Below are positions 1 to 5,804 of a stretch of DNA of 5,804 nt, piece by piece. This DNA comes from JBLNBU01 sp050260215. GTDB taxonomy: Bacteria > Pseudomonadota > Alphaproteobacteria > Rhodospirillales > Magnetospirillaceae. The notes beneath the pieces were generated by a model, which was given only the letters and a program-made list of their open reading frames with translations, made no database searches and was not told the origin of the DNA. The position numbers were made by a program, and so were the translations under genes. The stretch lies in assembly GCA_050260215.1 (NCBI GenBank), contig JBLNBU010000284.1, forward strand, positions 1-5,804. The letters are read 5' to 3'. The first letter of the stretch is position 1. Each line of letters begins with the position of its first letter.

Positions 1-191
1 AACTGTTCTTCAAGAACATGTCGGAACGCGCCGGCAAGATGATGCGCGAGGACATGGAGGCCATGGGCCCGGTGCGCCTGCGCGACGTCGACCAGGCCCA
101 GAACGCCGTCGTCGCCATGGCCAAGGAACTGGCCGCCTCGGGCCAGATCGTCATCTCCGAGGGCCGCGAGGAAGACGAGCTGGTGTACTGA
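1..191 (+). CDS. fliG: Flagellar motor switch protein FliG, C-terminal fragment
   Basis: Only the last 62 codons are present (frame starting at base 3, TGA at 189-191); the gene begins left of the window. FliG is the rotor protein of the flagellar C-ring that contacts the stator (MotA) and helps set rotation direction. The visible part matches the end of the FliG C-terminal domain: [13 protein letters not shown], then [13 protein letters not shown], then a helix and QIVI. Compared from memory with E. coli FliG, the charged torque-helix residues are kept: Arg (27-29) for R281, Glu-Asp (48-53) for D288-D289, and Arg (75-77) for R297. The tail after QIVI is acidic ([10 protein letters not shown]). 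This suggests a functional motor protein and not a decayed copy, although most of it is unseen. The next gene is rlmM-like, not fliH as would be usual in a flagellar operon, so this could be a separately placed or second fliG. Confidence 0.9.
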   Translation, partial: LFFKNMSERAGKMMREDMEAMGPVRLRDVDQAQNAVVAMAKELAASGQIVISEGREEDELVY

Positions 192-203
192 TGGCCCTGC
201 TCG

Positions 204-1118
204 GTGTCTGACCTTACCGCCTATCTCGCCGCCGAGGGGTTCGAGGCCGAGCTGCGGGCCGAGCTGGGCGAGGTCTCGGCCGAACACGGCCGGCTGCTGT
301 TGGCCGAGGGGGCGCCCCGGCCGGCGGCGTGGGCACAGAACATTTGGTTCGACCCGGTGCGCATCCCCATAGCCTCCATCGGCGAGGGCGCCAAGGCGCT
401 GCGCGCCATCCAGCGCAACTGGTGGCCCTATGCACCCTCGCTGCACCGGCGCACCACCCTGCTGACCGAAAAGCTGCCCAAGGTGTCGGCGCGGCCGCAG
501 GTGTTCGGCGAGCCGGCACCCACGGCACCGCTGGGGTCGTTCACCCTGCTCGACGAGCACACCCTGCTGGCCGCTTCCCGGTGCTCCAGCCCTTACCCCA
601 ACGGCGAGGTGGCTTTCGTCGAGGACCGCCAGGCGCCGCCCAACCGCGCCTATCTCAAGCTGTGGGAGGCCTTCACTTTGCTGGGCCGCCGGCCCGGCCG
701 CGGCGAGCGCTGCCTTGACCTGGGGGCCAGCCCGGGCGGCTGGACCTGGGTGCTGGCCTCGGACGGGGCCCAGGTGGTTGCCGTCGACAAGGCGCCGCTG
801 GCGCCCGCCATCGCCGCCCTGCCCAACGTGGACAGCCGCCAGGGCAGCGCCTTCGCGCTGGACCCGGCCGAGATCGGGCCGGTGGACTGGCTGTGCTCGG
901 ACATCATCTGCTACCCCGAGCGGCTGTGGCGGCTGGTCGAGCGCTGGCTGGCCAGCGGGCTGGCCCGCAACTTCGTCTGCACACTCAAGTTCCAGGGCGA
1001 CACCGACCACGAAACCGCCCGTCGTTTTGCCGCGGTTCCCGGCTCGCGCCTGATCCATCTGTCCCACAACAAGCATGAGCTGACCTGGATGCTTGCCCAG
1101 GCCCACCCTTCGGGGTAA
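204..1118 (+). CDS. rlmM: RlmM-like 23S rRNA (cytidine-2'-O-)-methyltransferase
   Basis: A 304-residue SAM-dependent RNA ribose methyltransferase of the RrmJ/FtsJ fold. In E. coli, RlmM methylates the 2'-OH of C2498 in 23S rRNA. The SAM-binding motif I is DLGASPGGW (residues 172-180). The K-D-K-E catalytic tetrad of 2'-O-methyltransferases can be placed: K152 in AYLKLWE, D233 in LCSDI, K262 in TLKFQG and E292 in NKHELTW. E. coli RlmM is about 366 residues with an N-terminal THUMP-type RNA-binding part; the shorter N-terminal half here (about 150 residues) is typical of a compact variant, so substrate identity is inferred. GTG at 204 is chosen because the fliG stop at 189-191 lies in the same frame, leaving no earlier start, and the protein then begins SDLTAYLAAEGFE, a plausible THUMP-like opening. 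No clear Shine-Dalgarno sequence precedes it. With 12 bases from fliG, translation may be coupled. Confidence 0.85.
   Translation: MSDLTAYLAAEGFEAELRAELGEVSAEHGRLLLAEGAPRPAAWAQNIWFDPVRIPIASIGEGAKALRAIQRNWWPYAPSLHRRTTLLTEKLPKVSARPQVFGEPAPTAPLGSFTLLDEHTLLAASRCSSPYPNGEVAFVEDRQAPPNRAYLKLWEAFTLLGRRPGRGERCLDLGASPGGWTWVLASDGAQVVAVDKAPLAPAIAALPNVDSRQGSAFALDPAEIGPVDWLCSDIICYPERLWRLVERWLASGLARNFVCTLKFQGDTDHETARRFAAVPGSRLIHLSHNKHELTWMLAQAHPSG
1105..1116 (+). other. Short C(UUCG)G tetraloop hairpin at the end of rlmM
   Basis: The arms ACCC (1105-1108) and GGGT (1113-1116) enclose TTCG, giving an RNA hairpin with the unusually stable cUUCGg tetraloop. It covers the last codons and the first base of the rlmM stop codon. 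The stem is only 4 bp and no T-run follows, so it is not a convincing intrinsic terminator. It could slow 3' exonucleases or simply be chance in GC-rich coding DNA. Confidence 0.25.
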
Positions 1119-1156
1119 ACCTAGCTCGTGCCGGGGCATGACCTGCATTGGGGTTC

Positions 1157-1161
1157 GAGGG
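1157..1161 (+). promoter_or_regulatory. Probable ribosome binding site of the 365-residue hypothetical gene
   Basis: GAGGG lies four bases before ATG 1166. It is the only purine-rich Shine-Dalgarno-like stretch near the start. It supports ATG 1166 over the in-frame TTG at 1148, which would put this motif inside the coding region. Confidence 0.5.
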
Positions 1162-1165
1162 TTTC

Positions 1166-2263
1166 ATGGCCGTTCCTAAGCTTCCGCCGCCGATCGACAT
1201 CGACAACGACACCAAGAAGGGCGTCATCGACGGCCTGAAGAAGGTGCTTGCCGCCTTCCAGGAGGCCGGGCTGGTCGACGGCTCGCTCAGCTACCAGCAG
1301 CTGATCTCGGACCCGGTGGTGCTGACCCGCTTCGTCGAGGTGTTCCAGGCCAACCGCGCCGTGGTCGACGCCATCGTCGTGGGCAAGGACGGCCAGCCGG
1401 TGCGCGACGACGATGCCGCCCTGGTGTGCGGCATCAGCCTCAACCAGATCCAGCAGCTGTTGGTGCGCACCTGCGCCAAGAAGGTGTTCGAGGCCGACAA
1501 GCCCATGGAAACCGTCACCGAGACGGTGACCAAGACCAGCTTTCTCGGCCTGATCAAGAAGACCGAGCAGGTCGAGCGCCAGGCCGTCGATCCGGTCGAG
1601 GAACGCAAGATCCGCGAGCTGACCCGCTATATCGCCTTCGGCTGGCAGCTGCCCCTGCTCGAACTTTACCGCCGGCTGCTGAACTACCAGCACATCATGG
1701 AGATCGGCGAGGACCTGGTGGCGCTGCAGACCGCCGCCCACGTCGAGGCCGCGGCTGCCGTCGATCCGGCGCTGCTCAAGAAGGTCAAGGCCGCCGTCGG
1801 CCCCGACTTCGGCGCCATCCTGGCCGACCGCCCGCAGGCCATCAACGGCATCGCGGTGTGGAACCGCGACATGTACGAGTTCTATCGCAAGGCCCTGGGC
1901 GACCAGGCCTGGGCCTTCTTCGCCCGCGACAAGCAGTTCTTCAACGTCTGCGCCTCGCTGGACAAGGCCACCGCGCGCATCTGCGGCGACGTGTTGTGCT
2001 ACATCGCCGCCGAGAACCTGCAGGAGATGCAGCGCCTCAACATCGACAAGATCGAGGTGCTGGTGACCTCGCTGAAGGCCGCCTTCGGCAGCCGCCTGCC
2101 GGCGGTGCTGTCCAGGCCCGCCTTCGCCAAGGACATCCTGCGCAAGGTCGTCGACAACCTGCTGCACATGCAGCAGGAGAAGGACAAGCTGATGGCGTCC
2201 TTCGCGCTGACCTGCAAGGCCATGGTCCCCACCGTCACCGAGTGGCTGGCCAAGCAGCAATAA
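1166..2263 (+). CDS. Conserved-looking hypothetical protein, soluble and helical
   Basis: A 365-residue protein that I cannot assign to a family. ATG 1166 is preferred to the in-frame TTG at 1148 because GAGGG sits just before the ATG and the product then begins MAVPKLPPPIDIDND. No signal peptide, membrane segment or metal-binding cluster is apparent. The N-terminal 100 residues look helical (GVIDGLKKVLAAFQEAGLVD, then SLSYQQLISD). A Thr/Val/Glu-rich stretch ETVTETVTKT at about residues 115-124 leads into a basic segment and may be a linker. The C-terminal two thirds are rich in aromatic and Leu residues (WQLPLLELYRRLLNYQ, YEFYRKALGDQAWAFFARD) and end with amphipathic helices. Codon use matches the neighbours, which argues for a real gene and against recent transfer. 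It ends one base before a nucleoside transporter, so the two are probably co-translated. A role linked to the transporter is possible but unsupported by any motif. Confidence 0.8.
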   Translation: MAVPKLPPPIDIDNDTKKGVIDGLKKVLAAFQEAGLVDGSLSYQQLISDPVVLTRFVEVFQANRAVVDAIVVGKDGQPVRDDDAALVCGISLNQIQQLLVRTCAKKVFEADKPMETVTETVTKTSFLGLIKKTEQVERQAVDPVEERKIRELTRYIAFGWQLPLLELYRRLLNYQHIMEIGEDLVALQTAAHVEAAAAVDPALLKKVKAAVGPDFGAILADRPQAINGIAVWNRDMYEFYRKALGDQAWAFFARDKQFFNVCASLDKATARICGDVLCYIAAENLQEMQRLNIDKIEVLVTSLKAAFGSRLPAVLSRPAFAKDILRKVVDNLLHMQQEKDKLMASFALTCKAMVPTVTEWLAKQQ

Positions 2264-2264
2264 C

Positions 2265-3503
2265 ATGCTGCAGGGAGTCCTCGGCATCGCCGTGCTGACC
2301 GGACTGGCCTGGCTGCTGTCCGAGGACCGCCGCCGCGCCTCGTGGCGGGTGGCCGCGGCCGGCATCGGCGCCCAGGTGCTGGTGGCGGCGCTGCTGCTCA
2401 AGGTGCCCGCGGCCAAGGCGGTGTTCCTGGCGCTCGACAACGCGGTCGAGGCGGTGCAGGGCGCCACCCGGGCCGGCACCTCGTTCGTCTTCGGCTACCT
2501 GGGCGGCGGTCCGGCGCCGTGGACACCCGCCGATCCCTCTGCCGGGTTCGTCCTGGCCTTCCAGGCCCTGCCGCTGGTGGTGGTGATGAGCGCGCTGTCG
2601 GCCATGCTCTACCACTGGCGCATTCTGCCGGTGGTGGTGCGTGCCGCCTCATGGGTTCTGGAACGCTCCTTCGGTATCGGCGGCGCGGTGGGCGTGTCGG
2701 CCTCGGCCACCGCCTTTCTCGGCATGGTCGAGGCGCCGCTGTTGATCCGTCCCTATGTGGGCCGGCTGTCGCGCGGCGAGCTGTTCCTGGTGATGACCGC
2801 CGGCATGTCGACCATCGCCGGCACGGTGATGGTGCTGTACGCCACCTTCCTCGACGGCGTCATTCCCGACGCCATCGGCCACCTGTTGACGGCGTCGCTG
2901 ATCTCGGTGCCGGCGGCGGTCATGGTCGGCAAGTTGATGGTTCCCGACGACGAGCGTACCGGCGCCGGCAAGATCGGCGGCGCCCACGTCTATGCCGGCA
3001 CCATGGACGCGGTGGTGCGCGGCACGCTGGACGGCGTGCGCCTCTTGGTCGGCATCGTCGCCATGCTGGTGGTGCTGGTGGCGCTGGTCCACCTGGCCAA
3101 TGCCGCGCTGGGGCTGCTGCCGCCGCTGGCCGGGGCGCCGCTGACCCTGCAGCGGGCCATGGGCTGGGCCATGGCGCCGGTGGTGTGGCTGATGGGCATT
3201 CCCGCCGCCGAGGCGCTGACCGCCGGGGCGCTGATGGGCACCAAGACGGTGCTCAACGAGCTGCTGGCCTATCTCGACCTGGCCCACCTGCCGCCCGAGG
3301 CCCTGTCCATGCGCTCGCGCATCATCATGACCTACGGGCTGTGCGGCTTCGCCAACCTGGGCTCGCTGGGGATCCTGATCGCCGGGCTGTCGACCATGGC
3401 GCCGGAACGACGGGCCGAAATCGTGGGATTGGGTGGAAAATCCCTGGTGTCTGGAACGCTCGCCAGTTGCCTGACCGGGGCGGTCATCGGACTGCTGATT
3501 TAA
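2265..3503 (+). CDS. Concentrative nucleoside transporter (CNT/NupC family)
   Basis: A 412-residue inner-membrane protein of the concentrative nucleoside transporter family, which imports nucleosides using a proton or sodium gradient; the length is normal for bacterial members. Hydrophobic segments run throughout. Family landmarks are a GTSFVFGYLG segment near residues 70-80, GMVEAPLLIRP from G153, the MTAGMSTIAGTVMVLYA helix, GTKTVLNELLAY with E332, and YGLCGFANLGSLGI with F362, N364 and S367. Compared from memory with Vibrio cholerae CNT, E156, E332, the Phe-x-Asn and the Ser three residues after that Asn are kept, while Gln154 and Thr155, which help read the base, are Met and Val here. I recall GMVEAP as frequent in a proteobacterial subgroup, so substrate range may differ from classical NupC. 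ATG 2265 follows the upstream stop by one base with no clear Shine-Dalgarno sequence, suggesting translational coupling. Cation specificity cannot be read from the sequence. Confidence 0.93.
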   Translation: MLQGVLGIAVLTGLAWLLSEDRRRASWRVAAAGIGAQVLVAALLLKVPAAKAVFLALDNAVEAVQGATRAGTSFVFGYLGGGPAPWTPADPSAGFVLAFQALPLVVVMSALSAMLYHWRILPVVVRAASWVLERSFGIGGAVGVSASATAFLGMVEAPLLIRPYVGRLSRGELFLVMTAGMSTIAGTVMVLYATFLDGVIPDAIGHLLTASLISVPAAVMVGKLMVPDDERTGAGKIGGAHVYAGTMDAVVRGTLDGVRLLVGIVAMLVVLVALVHLANAALGLLPPLAGAPLTLQRAMGWAMAPVVWLMGIPAAEALTAGALMGTKTVLNELLAYLDLAHLPPEALSMRSRIIMTYGLCGFANLGSLGILIAGLSTMAPERRAEIVGLGGKSLVSGTLASCLTGAVIGLLI

Positions 3504-3563
3504 AGTTTGTAACAAGTCCAGGCTGAAGACACGGCCTGTGGGGGTCCATTTGATTTACAAACT
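3504..3563 (+). repeat. 9-bp inverted repeat with nested hairpin, between the transporter and the GGDEF gene
   Basis: AGTTTGTAA (3504-3512), directly after the transporter stop, has an exact reverse complement TTACAAACT at 3555-3563. Neither arm extends further. The 42 bases between them contain a second stem, CAGGCTG (3519-3525) with CGGCCTG (3532-3538), 7 pairs including one G-T, around the loop AAGACA. As RNA this makes a closed two-tier structure ending 27 bases before the next start codon. Neither stem is followed by a T-run, so intrinsic termination is not well supported. It could instead be a pair of distant operator half-sites or an mRNA leader structure. Confidence 0.45.
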
Positions 3564-3590
3564 GCCGTCGATGCTGCATTTTCTTGGGCG

Positions 3591-5804
3591 ATGATCGCGA
3601 ATACCGCGTCCCTTAGGCTGCTCATCATCGAGGATAACCCCGGTGACCAGCGGCTGATCCAGATCAAGCTTGCCGAGGCCATGGTCGCCCGGCAGGTTCC
3701 TTGCCGCTCGACCCTGTCCCAGGCGCTCGAGCTGGCGCCCTTCGACGACTTCGACTGCCTGCTGGTGGACCTGGGCCTGCCCGACGCCTCGGGCATCGAG
3801 TCGGTGACCCAGATCCATGCCCGTGCGCCGCAGAAGGCCATGGTGGTGCTGACCAGCCTGGACGACGAGCGGGTCGCCCAGGAGGCCATCCGCGCCGGCG
3901 CCCAGGACTATGTGGTCAAGTCCGAGGCCGGGCTGGACATGCTGCCGCGCGTCATCCGCCACGCCATCGAGCGCCAGCAGGGCCAGACCGCGCTGGCCGC
4001 GTCGACGCGGACCAGCCAGGCGCTGCTCGACGCCAGCCACGACTATGCCCTGCTGCTGGACGCCGAGGGGCGCATCGCCACCCTGAACGCCCAGGCGGCG
4101 ACCGAACTGGGCCATCCCGCCGCCGAATTGGTCGGCCAGCCCCTGTTCGACCTGTTGCCCGAGCCGCTGGCCACCCATCGCCGCAACGCTTTGGCCGAGG
4201 CGCTGGAAACCGGCCGCACCGTGCAGTTCGAGGACACCGACGGCCTGCGCTGGTTCGCCAACCGGCTGCTGGCGGTGGGCGGGTCGAAGGCCGGCGAGGA
4301 ACGCTGCGCCATGTTCACCCGCGACATCACCTCCGAGCGCGCCGCCGCCGACAAGCTGGCCGAGGCCAAGGAGGAGGCAGATCTCGCCAACCGCTCGAAG
4401 ACCGAGTTCATGGCGCGGATGAGCCGCGACATCCGCACCCCCTTGAACGACGTCATCGGCTTTGCCGAGATGATCAGCGCCCAGATGCTGGGCACCATGC
4501 AGCCGCCGGGCTATCTCGACTACGCCCATTCGATCCTCAACTCCGGCTCGCAGATCCTGAAGCTGATCGACCGCATCACCGACGTGTCGATGCTGGAATC
4601 GGCCCTGCTCAAGGACCAGGCCTCGTACCGCGACCTGGTCGAGCTGTCGCCCGACCTGATCTGCGTGTGCGTCGACGGGGTGATCGAGCGCATCAACGCC
4701 GCCGGCATCGGCATGCTGCGCGCGCCCTCGGCCGCCGCGTGCGAGGGCAAGGCGCTCAAGGATTTCGTCCATGCCGACTACCGCTCGGTGTTCGACGCCG
4801 GCCTCGAGGCCCTCTACGAGGAGGACCACCCGGTCCCGGTCAAGATCGAGACCTTCGCCGGGCGCATCCGCGACCTGGAACTGTCGGCGGTGCCGCTTCG
4901 CCGCGACGGCCACACCGCCACCCTGGTGGTCGGCCGCGACACCACCGAGGTCACCGCCGCCATGCGGGCGGTGGCCGCGCGCGAACACCGCATCCGCGCC
5001 ATCATGGACACGGTGCTGGACGGCATCGTCACCATCGACGACGAAGGCACCATCCTCAACGCCAACCTGTCCATCGAGCGCATCTTCGGCTACTCGCTGT
5101 CGGAAGTGATCGGCGTCAACGTCTCGATCCTGATGCCCGAGCCCGATGCCAGCCGCCATTCCGGCTACATCAAGCGGTTCCTGGCCGGCGGCGGCGGCGG
5201 CATCATCGGCGTCGGCCGCGAGGTCATGGCCAGGCGCAAGGACGGCTCGGTGTTCCCCGTCCACCTGTCGGTGTCCGAGCTCAGGATCGACAAGCGCCGC
5301 CTGTTCACCGGCACCATCCGCGACCTGACCGAGAACAAGCAGCTGGCCCAGCGCGTCGCCTATCTGGCCAACCACGACCCGCTGACCGACCTGCCCAACC
5401 GCACCCAGCTGACCGACCGCCTCAGCCACGCCATCGCCGCGGCGCGCGGCAGCGGCCTGCACGTGGCGGTGATGACCATCGACCTGGACGGCTTCACCAC
5501 CATCAACGATTCGCTCGGCCACGACGTCGGCAACGAGCTGCTGCGCGAGACCGCGCGCCGGCTGGCCGTCACGGTGGGCAGCGCCGGCACCGCGGCCCGC
5601 CTGGCCGGCGACGAATTCGCCGCGGTGTTCCCCCAGGTCCGCGACCTGGCGGCGGTGACCCAGGCGGTCGACACCGTCCGCGACGAGCTGAACAAGCCTT
5701 ACGTTATCAACGGCACCGAGCTGTCGGTGCCCGCCGACATGGGCGTGTCGGTCTTCCCCCGCGACGGCGACGAGCCGCTGGACCTGCTGCGCAACGCCGA
5801 GGTT
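3591..5804 (+). CDS. REC-PAS-HisKA(degenerate)-PAS-hemePAS-GGDEF signalling protein (3' end outside the window)
   Basis: 738 codons are visible with no stop before the right edge. ATG 3591 is the first in-frame ATG after the stop at 3510-3512, and the receiver domain begins right after it (LRLLIIEDNPGD); only a weak GGGCG precedes it. Domains: (1) REC, about 8-125, with E14/D15, phosphoacceptor D60 (LLVDLGLPD), T88 and K110. (2) PAS, about 140-247. (3) HisKA-like helices, about 266-337, with MSRDIRTPLN where kinases have MSHDIRTPLN or MSHELRTPLN; the phospho-His is R279 and no ATPase domain follows. (4) PAS, about 344-452. (5) PAS, about 464-583, strongly FixL-like, with putative heme-ligand H523 and R529 and R543. 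(6) GGDEF, from about 590, with D631, N639 and AGDEF at 672-676, but T636 in place of Lys, N648 in place of Asp, and no RxxD I-site. It probably makes, binds or controls a cyclic dinucleotide, presumably c-di-GMP, in response to phosphorylation and oxygen/redox. No membrane segment is seen. An EAL domain could follow beyond the window. Confidence 0.92.
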   Translation, partial: MIANTASLRLLIIEDNPGDQRLIQIKLAEAMVARQVPCRSTLSQALELAPFDDFDCLLVDLGLPDASGIESVTQIHARAPQKAMVVLTSLDDERVAQEAIRAGAQDYVVKSEAGLDMLPRVIRHAIERQQGQTALAASTRTSQALLDASHDYALLLDAEGRIATLNAQAATELGHPAAELVGQPLFDLLPEPLATHRRNALAEALETGRTVQFEDTDGLRWFANRLLAVGGSKAGEERCAMFTRDITSERAAADKLAEAKEEADLANRSKTEFMARMSRDIRTPLNDVIGFAEMISAQMLGTMQPPGYLDYAHSILNSGSQILKLIDRITDVSMLESALLKDQASYRDLVELSPDLICVCVDGVIERINAAGIGMLRAPSAAACEGKALKDFVHADYRSVFDAGLEALYEEDHPVPVKIETFAGRIRDLELSAVPLRRDGHTATLVVGRDTTEVTAAMRAVAAREHRIRAIMDTVLDGIVTIDDEGTILNANLSIERIFGYSLSEVIGVNVSILMPEPDASRHSGYIKRFLAGGGGGIIGVGREVMARRKDGSVFPVHLSVSELRIDKRRLFTGTIRDLTENKQLAQRVAYLANHDPLTDLPNRTQLTDRLSHAIAAARGSGLHVAVMTIDLDGFTTINDSLGHDVGNELLRETARRLAVTVGSAGTAARLAGDEFAAVFPQVRDLAAVTQAVDTVRDELNKPYVINGTELSVPADMGVSVFPRDGDEPLDLLRNAEV

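Noticed and set aside
1514..1530. Perfect 7-bp palindrome GTCACCG-AGA-CGGTGAC inside the hypothetical gene
   Set aside because: It falls on the codons for the repeated Glu-Thr-Val-Thr stretch and has no T-run. Most likely a by-product of coding sequence.
1121..2479. 452-codon open frame on the - strand opposite the hypothetical and transporter genes
   Set aside because: Composition is repetitive (His, Gly, Leu, Asp, Gln) with no domain. It spans the junction of two better-supported + strand genes.
2649..3515. 288-codon - strand frame opposite the transporter
   Set aside because: The product is Gln/His/Gly/Arg-rich with no motif, while the + strand frame is a clear CNT protein.
3519..3542. 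Intrinsic terminator after the transporter gene
   Set aside because: The hairpin is followed by TGGGGG, not a T-run, so it does not meet the usual pattern.
3550..3563. Possible FNR/FixK box beginning TTGAT before the oxygen-sensor gene
   Set aside because: The left half-site matches TTGAT, but the right half reads AAACT and not ATCAA, so only one half is present. The bases are better explained as part of the inverted repeat.
3550..3580. Sigma-70-like promoter (TTGATT with TGCATT)
   Set aside because: The -10 match is 3 of 6 and the spacing is 19 bases, too weak to report as a promoter.
3571..3594. Seven-codon frame ATG CTG CAT ... TGA overlapping the signalling gene start as ATGA
   Set aside because: It has no Shine-Dalgarno sequence, and such short frames arise easily by chance. 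Without comparative data there is no support for a leader peptide.
3555..5522. 655-codon open frame on the - strand opposite the signalling gene
   Set aside because: It is an antisense shadow of a strongly supported multidomain gene. Its product is a low-complexity Gly/Ala/Val/Asp/His/Gln mix, as expected from the reverse complement of GC-rich codons.

Overview
The window is high-GC (visibly GC3-rich), tightly packed bacterial DNA with every supported gene on the + strand. The protein signatures point to an alphaproteobacterium, probably Rhodospirillales and perhaps Magnetospirillum-like. They are a FliG C-terminus ending in an acidic tail, an RlmM-type methyltransferase with a short N-terminal part, a histidine-kinase dimerisation region of the alphaproteobacterial PdhS/DivJ/PleC style, and a PAS domain very close to the heme domain of FixL. 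The taxon is an inference from these resemblances.

Layout. (1) 1-191: 3' end of a fliG gene (flagellar motor switch/rotor). (2) 204-1118: rlmM-like 23S rRNA 2'-O-methyltransferase, starting at GTG 12 bases after fliG. (3) 1166-2263: a 365-residue soluble, helical protein that I do not recognise. (4) 2265-3503: a concentrative nucleoside transporter (CNT/NupC family), one base after gene 3 and so probably translationally coupled to it. (5) 3504-3590: an 87-base intergenic leader holding a 9-bp perfect inverted repeat with a smaller hairpin nested inside. (6) 3591 to beyond the right edge: a large multidomain signalling protein, of which 738 codons are visible, ordered REC - PAS - degenerate HisKA - PAS - FixL-like heme PAS - GGDEF. 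An EAL domain may follow outside the window.

Genes 1-4 are spaced so that read-through transcription is plausible, but only genes 3 and 4 look like a coupled pair. The most interesting object is gene 6. It has an intact phosphoacceptor receiver domain and an apparently intact FixL-type heme-binding PAS (proximal-ligand histidine H523 and arginines R529 and R543). Between them lies a former histidine-kinase dimerisation helix whose phospho-histidine is arginine (R279), with no ATPase domain after it. The output is a GGDEF domain carrying AGDEF, no I-site, and Asn in place of the Asp that normally contacts guanine. This suggests a kinase-derived protein rebuilt into an oxygen- and phosphorylation-responsive cyclic-dinucleotide regulator. 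Its catalytic status is uncertain.
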